This document shows positions 1-6,359 of a stretch of 9,725 nt of DNA, piece after piece (within the stretch, counting starts at the first letter, position 1; each line of letters starts with the position of its first letter). Below the pieces are notes generated by a model. It ran no database searches and was not told the origin of the DNA. It saw nothing but the letters and a program-made list of their open reading frames with translations. This DNA is from UBA6197 sp047638075 (GTDB lineage Bacteria > Pseudomonadota > Alphaproteobacteria > Rhodobacterales > Rhodobacteraceae): positions 1 through 9,725 of the forward strand of contig NZ_JBLJBV010000049.1 of NCBI RefSeq assembly GCF_047638075.1. The letters are read 5' to 3'. Made by a program: the position numbers and the translations under genes.

Positions 1-344
1 TCCTGTCGCTGTTGCAGGTCAGCCGGGTTCACGCCTATCTGACCTACCCGTTCGTTCTGTCATGGTCGCTACTGGAAAGCATGAGCGCGGGGGCGATGGT
101 TCTGGCTTCTGATACCGCGCCGCTGCGCGAGGTGATTGAAGACGGGGTAAACGGCCGGCTGATAGATTTCTTTGACATCGAGGGCTGGTCTGCGGCGCTG
201 ATCGACGCGCTTGCCAACCCGGCCGCCTTTGACCCGTTGCGCCATGCCGCGCGACAGACCGTGATTTCGCGCTATGATCTGGCCTCGCTCTGCTTGCCGC
301 AACTGATTGAATTTGTAGAAAACGTGGGCCTGAAGCCGACATGA
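1..344 (+). CDS. Glycosyltransferase, C-terminal part (5' truncated by window edge)
   Basis: The reading frame is open from the left edge (frame starting at base 3) to TGA at 342-344, so only about the last 113 residues are present. They contain the stretch YLTYPFVLSWSLLESMSAG followed by VLASDTAPLREVI and DGVNGRLIDF. This is the layout of the nucleotide-sugar-binding C-terminal domain of GT-B fold, family 4-like glycosyltransferases (acidic LLE(S/A)MSAG helix, then P-LRE-I and DG-NG-L motifs). The protein would transfer a sugar from an activated donor, probably in polysaccharide or other glycan synthesis; donor and acceptor cannot be read from this fragment. The residue usually occupied by the first Glu of the EX7E motif lies in the TYPFVLSW stretch, which I recall as a variant typical of some alphaproteobacterial members. 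It is convergent with hemN and shows no functional link to it. The family call is firm; the substrate is unknown. Confidence 0.85.
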   Translation, partial: LSLLQVSRVHAYLTYPFVLSWSLLESMSAGAMVLASDTAPLREVIEDGVNGRLIDFFDIEGWSAALIDALANPAAFDPLRHAARQTVISRYDLASLCLPQLIEFVENVGLKPT

Positions 345-345
345 A

Positions 346-379
346 AAACCCCCGGCGGGACTAGATCCACCGGGGGTTT
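346..379. terminator. Bidirectional intrinsic terminator between glycosyltransferase gene and hemN
   Basis: The arms AAACCCCCGG (346-355) and CCGGGGGTTT (370-379) pair over 10 bp around a 14-base loop. Read on the minus strand the stem runs into TTTTT (complement of 344-348), a good U-tract, so it should terminate hemN transcription efficiently. On the + strand only TTT follows the G-run, so termination of the glycosyltransferase gene is probably weaker. Its position between two convergent stop codons (344 and 406) fits a shared terminator. Confidence 0.85.
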
Positions 380-405
380 GGGCCACGCGTTGCGGGGTTT
401 TGGGG

Positions 406-1761
406 TCAGATTGCCGACGAATGGCCGGTTTTTGACAGATCGTAGGCGTCAAAGGCGCGGGCGATCATCCGGGTCAGGGGGCGGCCCTTTTCGGGCACTG
501 ACAGCCCTTCGGGGGTGATGGTCACTGTATCTTCGAATTGGTGTGCCGCGTCGTTGAACATCTGCATCAAGCGATCGGGGGTAACATCAAAGTCGCGCAG
601 CATTTCGGCGGAATCAATCCGAAAATCGCACATCAACGCCTCAATCAGGCGCGAGCGCAGCTTGTCCTCGGTGCTGAACGTGTGGCCGCGCGCCGTGGAA
701 AAACGCCCGTCGCGAATTGCGCTGATATAGGCGGGTGTAGCCGCTGCGTTTTGCGCAAACCCCTGCGGAAACCGCGAGATTGACGAAGCCCCCATACCCA
801 CCAGCACCGGTGCCAGGTCATCAGTATAACCCTGAAAATTGCGGCGAAGCTGCCCCAGTTTTTGTGCGCTTGAAAGCCCGTCAGTCGGGCGGGCGAAATG
901 GTCGATGCCGATTTCGTCATAGCCATCCTGGACGAATAGTTTGCGCGCTGTTTCAAACAGGCCCAGCCGCTCTTGCGGCGAGGGAAGGTGTTCAGTCGGA
1001 ATCAGCGTTTGCCGGCGTGCCATCCACGGCACATGCGCATAGCCGTAAAGCGCCACCCGGTCGGGCGACAGCGACAACAGCTTTTGCACACTTTCCGCGA
1101 TTTTCTGATTGGTCTGATGCGGCAACCCGTAAAGGATATCGGCATTAAGCGAGGCAACGCCCCGGTCACGGATCATTTCCACCGCGTGTTTGGTCAACTC
1201 ATAGCTTTGGTCGCGGCCAATGACCTTTTGGATTTCGGGGTCGAAGTCCTGCACCCCGATCGAGGCCCGGTTCATGCCTGATTCGGCCAGCGCATCCATC
1301 CGCGCCTCGTCGATCTCGCTCGGGTCGATCTCGACCGAGAATTCCGCCCCCGGACCCATCGGAACGGCATCGAACACCGCACCGGCAACACGGCGCATTA
1401 TATCGGGGGGCAGCAAAGTAGGCGTGCCGCCGCCCCAATGCAGCCGCGATAGGGTGACCCCCGGCGCAAGCCGGTCTTTCAGCATCTGCAATTCAGCCAA
1501 AAGCACTTCGGCATAGGCGATTACCGGGTCGTCAGACTGGGTGCCCTGTGTGCGACAGGCGCAAAACCAACAAAGCCGCCGACAGAATGGCACATGCATG
1601 TATAACGAAATCGAAGATCCTGCCGGAATCGCCCGGATCCAGTCTTCAAATTGTGTTGGACCAACCGCAGGGGAAAAGTGCGGAGCCGTCGGATAGCTGG
1701 TATACCGAGGCACCCGTGCGTCGAATAGTCCGAGCCGGGTAAGTTGCGATTCCTGTTTCAT
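406..1761 (-). CDS. hemN: Oxygen-independent coproporphyrinogen III oxidase (HemN, radical SAM)
   Basis: This 451-residue protein (E. coli HemN is about the same length) decarboxylates coproporphyrinogen III to protoporphyrinogen IX without oxygen, using S-adenosylmethionine radicals, in cytoplasmic haem (and, where present, bacteriochlorophyll) synthesis. Visible features are the HemN-type N-terminus PRYTSYPTAPHF (residues 18-29), the radical-SAM cluster motif CX3CX2CXC at Cys60, Cys64, Cys67 and Cys69, and the SAM-binding GGGTP motif at 110-114. The YTSYPTA signature favours true HemN over the haem chaperone HemW. I chose ATG at 1761 because AAGGA lies 7 bases upstream and family homology starts here. 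An in-frame ATG at 1794 would add 11 residues but sits against the FNR box and has no ribosome site. In R. sphaeroides the equivalent gene beside fnrL has, as I recall, been called hemZ. The upstream FNR box suggests FnrL control. Confidence 0.95.
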   Translation of the reverse strand: MKQESQLTRLGLFDARVPRYTSYPTAPHFSPAVGPTQFEDWIRAIPAGSSISLYMHVPFCRRLCWFCACRTQGTQSDDPVIAYAEVLLAELQMLKDRLAPGVTLSRLHWGGGTPTLLPPDIMRRVAGAVFDAVPMGPGAEFSVEIDPSEIDEARMDALAESGMNRASIGVQDFDPEIQKVIGRDQSYELTKHAVEMIRDRGVASLNADILYGLPHQTNQKIAESVQKLLSLSPDRVALYGYAHVPWMARRQTLIPTEHLPSPQERLGLFETARKLFVQDGYDEIGIDHFARPTDGLSSAQKLGQLRRNFQGYTDDLAPVLVGMGASSISRFPQGFAQNAAATPAYISAIRDGRFSTARGHTFSTEDKLRSRLIEALMCDFRIDSAEMLRDFDVTPDRLMQMFNDAAHQFEDTVTITPEGLSVPEKGRPLTRMIARAFDAYDLSKTGHSSAI

Positions 1762-1770
1762 GTGGCTATC

Positions 1771-1776
1771 CTTATA
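1771..1776 (-). promoter_or_regulatory. Candidate -10 element of hemN (TATAAG)
   Basis: On the minus strand TATAAG begins 28 bases past the centre of the FNR box at 1797-1810. In class II FNR promoters (activator centred at -41.5) the -10 begins about 29-30 bases past the box centre, so the fit is close. The predicted start of transcription would fall at about 1762-1764, almost on the hemN ATG at 1761. The same bases overlap the AAGGA ribosome site, so this assignment conflicts with a normal leader and stays tentative. Confidence 0.4.
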
Positions 1777-1796
1777 CAGCGACGAAGACTTCATAC

Positions 1797-1810
1797 TTGA
1801 CCCAAATCAA
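1797..1810. promoter_or_regulatory. FNR/FnrL box between hemN and fnrL
   Basis: TTGACCCAAATCAA matches the FNR consensus TTGAT-N4-ATCAA at 9 of the 10 defined positions (C instead of T in the left arm). It lies in the short divergent gap. For hemN its centre is 42.5 bases upstream of the ATG. For fnrL it ends only 7 bases before the first ATG, where a bound regulator could repress but not activate in the usual way. The sequence match is direct; binding by FnrL is inferred from the adjacent gene and its E..SR recognition helix. Confidence 0.85.
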
Positions 1811-1817
1811 AAGAACC

Positions 1818-2567
1818 ATGATGCCTTTGGCAAATTCCCAGCAAAATCCTCAAGAATGCGGTGATTGCCCCATTCGGCATCGTGCGGTTTGCGCACGCTG
1901 CGAAACGGATGAGATGGAATCGTTGGAGTTCATGAAATATTACCGCAGCTTTGAGGCTGGGCAGACGGTAATATGGTCAGGCGACAAGATGGATTTTGTG
2001 GCCTCGGTTGTGTCTGGCATCGCCACATTGACGCAGACGCTTGAGGATGGGCGCACGCAGATGGTGGGGCTTTTGCTGCCATCGGATTTTGTCGGGCGGC
2101 CGGGGCGCAGCACGGCGGCTTATAACGTGACCGCCACAACTGATATTGTGATGTGCTGTTTTAGAAAGAAGCCGTTTGAGGAAATGATGCTGCGCACGCC
2201 GCATATCGCGCAGCGCCTGTTGGAAATGACGCTGGACGAACTGGATGCCGCGCGCGAATGGATGCTGCTGTTGGGCCGCAAGACGGCGCGCGAAAAGATT
2301 GCGAGCCTGTTGTCGATCGTGGCGCGGCGGGATGCGTCGGTCAATCTGCGGTTGCCGCAGGGGCGGATGTCCTTTGATTTGCCACTGACGCGCGACGCGA
2401 TGGCGGATTATCTGGGGCTGACGCTTGAGACCGTCAGCCGTCAGATGTCAGCGCTGAAACGCGACGGCATCATCGAGCTTGAAGGCAAGCGGCGTGTGAA
2501 TGTGCCGGACATGGACCGTTTGATGGGTGAAGCGGGCGACGACAGCGATGGCGTTTTTTTGGTTTGA
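1818..2567 (+). CDS. fnrL: FnrL, FNR-type oxygen-sensing [4Fe-4S] transcription regulator (Crp/Fnr family)
   Basis: This cytoplasmic regulator senses oxygen: an iron-sulfur cluster assembled at low oxygen gives the DNA-binding dimer. Counting from ATG 1821 (248 residues), candidate cluster cysteines are Cys13, Cys16, Cys24 and Cys27 (CGDCPIRHRAVCARC) plus Cys112 or Cys113. A cyclic-nucleotide-type beta-roll covers about 45-120. A long dimer helix (about 125-160) is followed by a winged helix-turn-helix with Glu203, Ser206 and Arg207 in ETVSRQ, the E..SR set that reads TTGAT half-sites in E. coli FNR. The start is ATG 1818 or the next codon ATG 1821; the ribosome site is weak (AAAGAA). A TTG at 1797 is in frame but lies within the FNR box and is unlikely. 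It sits between hemN and the cco genes, its probable targets. The box touching its start suggests autoregulation. Confidence 0.95.
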   Translation: MMPLANSQQNPQECGDCPIRHRAVCARCETDEMESLEFMKYYRSFEAGQTVIWSGDKMDFVASVVSGIATLTQTLEDGRTQMVGLLLPSDFVGRPGRSTAAYNVTATTDIVMCCFRKKPFEEMMLRTPHIAQRLLEMTLDELDAAREWMLLLGRKTAREKIASLLSIVARRDASVNLRLPQGRMSFDLPLTRDAMADYLGLTLETVSRQMSALKRDGIIELEGKRRVNVPDMDRLMGEAGDDSDGVFLV

Positions 2568-2572
2568 ACGCC

Positions 2573-2590
2573 GTTTCCGGCGCCGGAAAC
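2573..2590. terminator. Possible fnrL terminator hairpin
   Basis: The 18-base perfect palindrome GTTTCCGGCGCCGGAAAC begins 5 bases after the fnrL stop codon. It can fold as a 7-bp stem with a GCGC loop and is followed by TTGCATTTT, a poor U-tract. Its place right after fnrL suggests a terminator or mRNA 3' end. The weak T-run keeps confidence moderate. Confidence 0.45.
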
Positions 2591-2641
2591 TTGCATTTTG
2601 GCGGGTGTTGGTTGCGATAGGGCGCAGCGGTGGCAGGTGTG

Positions 2642-2670
2642 CCTGCCCCACCCCTTTGCAGGGGGGCAGG
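2642..2670. terminator. GC-rich hairpin between convergent fnrL and usp
   Basis: CCTGCCCC (2642-2649) pairs with GGGGCAGG (2663-2670), with extra C/G pairs possible inside the loop. It lies 12 bases beyond the usp stop codon (minus strand) and 74 bases beyond that of fnrL. No T-run follows on either strand, so it may be a factor-assisted terminator or an mRNA-stabilising 3' structure rather than a classical intrinsic terminator. Confidence 0.4.
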
Positions 2671-2682
2671 GCAGGGCGCGGA

Positions 2683-3522
2683 TCAATGCGCCATCAGCAC
2701 CGGAACTTCGGCGTTTTCAAGCATGTGACGTGTGGCACCGCCCAGGATCGCCTCGCGAAAGCGCGAATGGCCGTAGGCGCCCATCACCACCATATCGGCG
2801 TTGGTATCACGCACATGGCGGTTTATCACATCGCAAACCCGCGGCATCGTCTTGGCCAGAACAGAGACCTCGGCGTTGATCCCGTGACGTGCCAAAAGCT
2901 GCGATAGCTGCCCGCCGGGGTCTGAGCGTTCGGGCCCGTGTGCGGGCGGGTCGATGACGGTAATGTCGACGTGTTCTGCGGCTTTCAGCATCGGCATTGC
3001 TTTGCGAATCGCGCTTAACGCTTCGGAGGATTGATTCCAGCCCACCACGATACGCCGACCAGGCGCTTGCGCTACCCCCGTGTCCGGCACGATCAAGACC
3101 GGAACCTGCCCTTCGAACATCGCCGCTTCAACCGCAGCCTCGATTTCCTGGCCGCGATCCTTGCCATAGGGCCGGCCCATCACCACCAGATCGGCAAAGC
3201 GCGCGCGCAACCCGACGATGGTTGCAATCGCGCCAAGCTGCACCACAATGGTTTCCGCAGACCAGCGAATGTCTTCGTTGGCAAGCCGGTTGTTGGCAAA
3301 CTCTGCCGCTGCCCGGGCCTCGGCATCGGCGCGGTCGATGGTTTCTTGCTGAATGAAGGCGGTGGCGCCTGCATAATAATAGCCGGTTTGGGTGCGGTCC
3401 ACGCCCAGGCAAAGCACATCAAGATGGGCATCTTCGCGGCGCGCATACATCACTGCGCTATCCAGTTGGGCTGCCGCTACCTTTGGATCGGTCACGATCG
3501 TCAGAATGGATTTATAGCTCAT
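2683..3522 (-). CDS. Tandem universal stress protein (UspA family)
   Basis: This 279-residue cytoplasmic protein has two Usp domains, residues about 3-147 and 156-278. The second keeps the nucleotide-binding pattern G-2x-G-9x-G at Gly248, Gly251 and Gly261 (GAYGHSRFREAILGGATRH). The first has VVMGRPYG at 113-120 but lacks the downstream glycine loop, so it probably does not bind ATP. Tandem Usp proteins help survival under energy or oxygen limitation; the exact molecular activity is not known. I chose ATG 3522 because GGAG lies 8 bases upstream on the minus strand and the Usp fold starts there (MSYKSILTIV). The longer frame to 3618 would run through the FNR box at 3605. It is divergent from ccoN. 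I recall a Usp gene in the same place in R. sphaeroides, consistent with membership of the FnrL regulon. Confidence 0.92.
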   Translation of the reverse strand: MSYKSILTIVTDPKVAAAQLDSAVMYARREDAHLDVLCLGVDRTQTGYYYAGATAFIQQETIDRADAEARAAAEFANNRLANEDIRWSAETIVVQLGAIATIVGLRARFADLVVMGRPYGKDRGQEIEAAVEAAMFEGQVPVLIVPDTGVAQAPGRRIVVGWNQSSEALSAIRKAMPMLKAAEHVDITVIDPPAHGPERSDPGGQLSQLLARHGINAEVSVLAKTMPRVCDVINRHVRDTNADMVVMGAYGHSRFREAILGGATRHMLENAEVPVLMAH

Positions 3523-3576
3523 GGCCGATTCTCCGTTTGGATGAATATTCTTCGAAGTGACTTTATATTGGAGCCG

Positions 3577-3582
3577 ACAGTA
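3577..3582 (-). promoter_or_regulatory. Candidate -10 element of usp (TACTGT)
   Basis: On the minus strand TACTGT (matching TATAAT at positions 1, 2 and 6) lies exactly where a class II FNR promoter needs its -10 when the box at 3605-3618 is centred at -41.5. The predicted start of transcription is near 3570, giving a leader of about 48 bases with GGAG near its end. The assignment is inferred from spacing and a partial match. Confidence 0.5.
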
Positions 3583-3600
3583 AAGGTATTTTTGCACATC

Positions 3601-3622
3601 AACCTTGATCCGGATCAAGGTT
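3601..3622. promoter_or_regulatory. Perfect 22-bp palindrome with consensus FNR box (usp side)
   Basis: The core TTGATCCGGATCAA (3605-3618) is a full match to TTGAT-N4-ATCAA, and the spacer CCGG is itself symmetric. Flanking AACC and GGTT extend the perfect inverted repeat to 22 bp. It is centred 41.5 bases upstream of the predicted usp start of transcription and about 169 bases upstream of the ccoN ATG. Strong FnrL binding is expected from the sequence. Confidence 0.93.
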
Positions 3623-3675
3623 TCATAGCGACGAAATGCCCACTGCGGCGAATGATCCCATGCTACAATCTAGAT

Positions 3676-3689
3676 TTGATACAGATCAA
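3676..3689. promoter_or_regulatory. Consensus FNR box upstream of ccoNOQP
   Basis: TTGATACAGATCAA is a perfect match to the FNR consensus arms. Its centre (3682.5) is 98.5 bases upstream of the ccoN ATG and 71 bases from the centre of the other box. Class II geometry predicts transcription starting near 3724. The bases where the -10 should lie (about 3712-3717, CAAAAG) are a poor match, so promoter details are unclear. Activation of ccoNOQP by FNR-type proteins is well established in related bacteria. Confidence 0.92.
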
Positions 3690-3780
3690 AGCGTATAGCA
3701 TAGCCAAGGGTCAAAAGGGCATAAGTCAAAAAGCCTGCCGGCTTCGAGTCGGTGGCCAAGACAAGACGAAGGGACGCAGA

Positions 3781-5385
3781 ATGTGGGATTATCTAAAGCT
3801 GATCGCGCTGGGTGCGGTTGCGGTATTGGCCGCGATCGCGGCCAATTATGCGCGTGATGTTGCCTATCTGGTAAACGCTTGGACCATCATGCTTGCAGCA
3901 ACGATGGCGTTTATCTGGGTATTGCGCACGATGGGGGACAGGGTTCCTGCCTCGCAAAATGAATATAATGACGGTGTCGTGCGTGCGGGTGTCATTGCAA
4001 CGTCGCTTTGGGGTGTTGTCGGCTTTTTGGTGGGCACGATCATCGCGTTTCAGCTGGCCTATCCCTCGTTGAATTTTTCCGAGGCATTCCACGGTTACAT
4101 GAACTTTGGCAAAATGCGCCCGCTGCACACATCAGCGGTCATTTTTGCCTTTGGCGGCAATGCCTTGATTGCAACCTCGTTCTACGTCGTGCAACGCACC
4201 TCGGCGGCGCGGCTGTTTGGCGGCAATCTGGCGTGGTTCGTGTTCTGGGGCTATCAGTTGATGATCGTGCTGGCGGCTTCGGGGTATATTCTGGGGGCGA
4301 CCCATTCCAAAGAATATGCCGAGCCTGAATGGCTGACCGACTGGTGGCTGACCATCGTGTGGGTGGCCTATCTGGTGGTTTTCCTTGGCACCATCATGAA
4401 GCGCAAGGAACCCCACATTTATGTGGCGAACTGGTTTTATCTGTCGTTCATCGTGACCATTGCGATGCTGCATGTGGTGAACAACCTGGCGGTTCCGGTG
4501 TCGTTCTTTGGGTCGAAATCGGTTCAGGTCTTCTCGGGCGTGCAGGATGCGATGACGCAGTGGTGGTATGGCCATAACGCGGTGGGCTTTTTCCTGACGG
4601 CCGGTTTTCTGGGGATGATGTATTACTTTGTGCCCAAACAGGCGGAACGTCCGGTCTATAGCTACAAACTGTCGATCGTACACTTCTGGGCGCTGATCTT
4701 TCTTTATATCTGGGCCGGCCCGCACCACCTGCACTATACCGCGTTGCCCGACTGGGCCTCGACGCTGGGCATGGTCATGTCGATCGCGCTTTGGATGCCG
4801 TCATGGGGCGGCATGATCAACGGGTTGATGACGCTTTCGGGCGCCTGGGACAAACTGCGCACCGATCCGATCATCCGCATGATGGTGGTGTCCGTCGGCT
4901 TTTACGGCATGTCCACGTTTGAAGGGCCGATGATGTCGATCAAGGCGGTCAACAGCCTGTCGCATTATACCGACTGGACCATCGGGCACGTCCATTCGGG
5001 CGCTTTGGGCTGGAATGGCATGATCACCTTTGGCGCGCTCTACTTCCTTGTGCCGCGGCTTTGGTCGCGCGAACGGCTTTACAGCCTGACGCTGGTATCG
5101 TGGCACTTCTGGCTGGCCACCATCGGGATCGTTCTTTACGCGGCCTCGATGTGGGTATCGGGGATCATGGAGGGCCTGATGTGGCGCGAAGTGGATAGCC
5201 AGGGTTTCCTTGTCAATGCGTTTGCTGACACCGTGGCGGCCAAACATCCGATGTATGTGGTGCGCGGTCTGGGTGGGGTCATGTATCTCACAGGGGGCAT
5301 CATCATGGTCTATAACCTCTGGGCAACGGTCGCCAAGCAGCCACGCGTCGCGAGCGCGTCTGTTGCCGCCGTCCCGGCAGAATAA
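3781..5385 (+). CDS. ccoN: cbb3-type cytochrome c oxidase subunit I (CcoN)
   Basis: This is the 534-residue catalytic subunit of the high-affinity haem-copper oxidase that reduces O2 to water and pumps protons in the inner membrane. Nearly the whole protein is hydrophobic, with an estimated twelve core membrane helices plus extra N-terminal hydrophobic sequence. Expected ligands are present: His116 (RPLHTS) and His405 for low-spin haem b, His403 for haem b3, and His265 (WWYGHN), His315 and His316 (AGPHHLHY) for CuB. Tyr309 lies six residues before His315, where the cbb3-specific His-Tyr cross-link forms. The start at 3781 has AAGGGA 6 bases upstream and begins MWDYLKL as I recall for Rhodobacter CcoN. 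The frame stays open upstream through the antisense of usp, but that is not coding. It is first in ccoNOQP; ccoO follows after 12 bases. Confidence 0.97.
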   Translation: MWDYLKLIALGAVAVLAAIAANYARDVAYLVNAWTIMLAATMAFIWVLRTMGDRVPASQNEYNDGVVRAGVIATSLWGVVGFLVGTIIAFQLAYPSLNFSEAFHGYMNFGKMRPLHTSAVIFAFGGNALIATSFYVVQRTSAARLFGGNLAWFVFWGYQLMIVLAASGYILGATHSKEYAEPEWLTDWWLTIVWVAYLVVFLGTIMKRKEPHIYVANWFYLSFIVTIAMLHVVNNLAVPVSFFGSKSVQVFSGVQDAMTQWWYGHNAVGFFLTAGFLGMMYYFVPKQAERPVYSYKLSIVHFWALIFLYIWAGPHHLHYTALPDWASTLGMVMSIALWMPSWGGMINGLMTLSGAWDKLRTDPIIRMMVVSVGFYGMSTFEGPMMSIKAVNSLSHYTDWTIGHVHSGALGWNGMITFGALYFLVPRLWSRERLYSLTLVSWHFWLATIGIVLYAASMWVSGIMEGLMWREVDSQGFLVNAFADTVAAKHPMYVVRGLGGVMYLTGGIIMVYNLWATVAKQPRVASASVAAVPAE

Positions 5386-5397
5386 GGGGGAACCACG

Positions 5398-6123
5398 ATG
5401 GGACTTCTTGATAAACACGGAGTTATCGAAAAAAACGCAACGTTGTTGCTGATCTTTTCGTTCCTCGTCGTGACTGTTGGCGGCATTGTGGAAATCGCGC
5501 CACTGTTCTATCTCGAAAACACAATCGAGAAGGTGGAGGGTATGCGGCCCTATACACCGCTGGAACTGACCGGGCGTGATGTCTACGTCCGCGAAGGCTG
5601 TTACCTGTGCCATAGCCAGATGATCCGTCCGATGCGCGATGAGGTGGAACGCTATGGCCATTACAGCCTTGCCGCCGAGTCGATGTATGACCACCCGTTC
5701 CAGTGGGGGTCCAAGCGGACCGGGCCTGACCTTGCCCGTGTGGGGGGGCGCTACTCGGATGCGTGGCATATCGACCACCTGACCGACCCGCAGTCGGTGG
5801 TGCCGGAATCTGTGATGCCGAAATATGGCTTCTTGATGAACCGGATGATTGACGCCACCTATATCGAGGACCGCCTGAAAACAGATGCAATGGTCGGGGT
5901 TCCCTACACCTCAGAGATGATCGCCGCGGCCAAAGCCGACTTTGCCGCGCAGATCGACCCTGATGGCGATTACGACGAGCTGTTGGCCCGTTATCCCAAA
6001 GCAAACATCAGTAATTTCGATGGCAAGCCGGGTATTTCGGAAATGGATGCGCTGGTCGCGTATCTTCAGGTTCTCGGCACGATGGTTGATTTTTCGACCT
6101 TCGAACCCGTGGCAAGTCGTTAA
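5398..6123 (+). CDS. ccoO: cbb3-type cytochrome c oxidase subunit II, mono-haem c (CcoO)
   Basis: This 241-residue membrane-anchored c-type cytochrome passes electrons from CcoP to the CcoN active site. One N-terminal membrane helix (about residues 14-36) anchors a periplasmic domain. The haem-attachment motif CYLCH is at Cys68, Cys71 and His72, and Met140 (in SVMPKYGF) is the probable sixth iron ligand. There is no cleavable signal peptide, as usual for the family. A strong ribosome site (AAGGGGGAA) follows directly on the ccoN stop codon. The tail EMDALVAYLQVLGT is a standard CcoO ending. Length and motifs are normal. Confidence 0.97.
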   Translation: MGLLDKHGVIEKNATLLLIFSFLVVTVGGIVEIAPLFYLENTIEKVEGMRPYTPLELTGRDVYVREGCYLCHSQMIRPMRDEVERYGHYSLAAESMYDHPFQWGSKRTGPDLARVGGRYSDAWHIDHLTDPQSVVPESVMPKYGFLMNRMIDATYIEDRLKTDAMVGVPYTSEMIAAAKADFAAQIDPDGDYDELLARYPKANISNFDGKPGISEMDALVAYLQVLGTMVDFSTFEPVASR

Positions 6124-6134
6124 GGAGCTGGGGG

Positions 6135-6347
6135 ATGGATACCTATTCATTGTTGCGTGAATTCGCTGACAGCTGGGTGATGCTTGCGCTGTTCCTGGTT
6201 TTCATCGGGGTTGTGTTCTGGGCCTGGCGGCCCGGTAGCCGCAAAATGCACGACGATGTGGCAAACATCCCCTTCCGGCATGAAGACAAACCCGCCCGTT
6301 CTTGTGGTTGCAAAGGCACCCACAAGAACGACGGCGCCACGTTGTAA
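6135..6347 (+). CDS. ccoQ: cbb3-type cytochrome c oxidase small subunit (CcoQ)
   Basis: This 70-residue single-pass membrane protein helps assembly or stability of the cbb3 oxidase. It has one helix at about residues 13-31 (WVMLALFLVFIGVVFWAW), then RPGSRK and a polar cytoplasmic tail with DIPFRHED-like sequence (here NIPFRHED), typical of CcoQ/FixQ. AAGGAG lies 7 bases before the ATG, 11 bases after the ccoO stop. The tail carries two cysteines in SCGCKG near the end, which I do not recall as conserved in CcoQ. It is slightly longer than many family members. Confidence 0.92.
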   Translation: MDTYSLLREFADSWVMLALFLVFIGVVFWAWRPGSRKMHDDVANIPFRHEDKPARSCGCKGTHKNDGATL

Positions 6348-6359
6348 GGAGGCGTGGAT

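Noticed and set aside
1762..1794. ATG at 1794 as the hemN start
   Set aside because: There is no ribosome site and it is only 2 bases from the FNR box; ATG 1761 has AAGGA at good spacing and fits HemN homology.
1797..1817. TTG at 1797 as an upstream start of fnrL (7 extra residues)
   Set aside because: The codons coincide with the FNR box and lack a ribosome site; family N-termini fit ATG 1818 or 1821.
3031..3780. An open frame that continues upstream of ccoN through the antisense of usp, suggesting a long N-terminal extension of CcoN
   Set aside because: CcoN homology starts at ATG 3781 with a good ribosome site. The upstream part is antisense to a clear Usp gene, runs through both FNR boxes and has no membrane-protein character.
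4801..5778. 325-codon open frame on the minus strand across ccoN and ccoO
   Set aside because: It spans the end of one real gene and the start of another in antisense and has shadow-frame composition.
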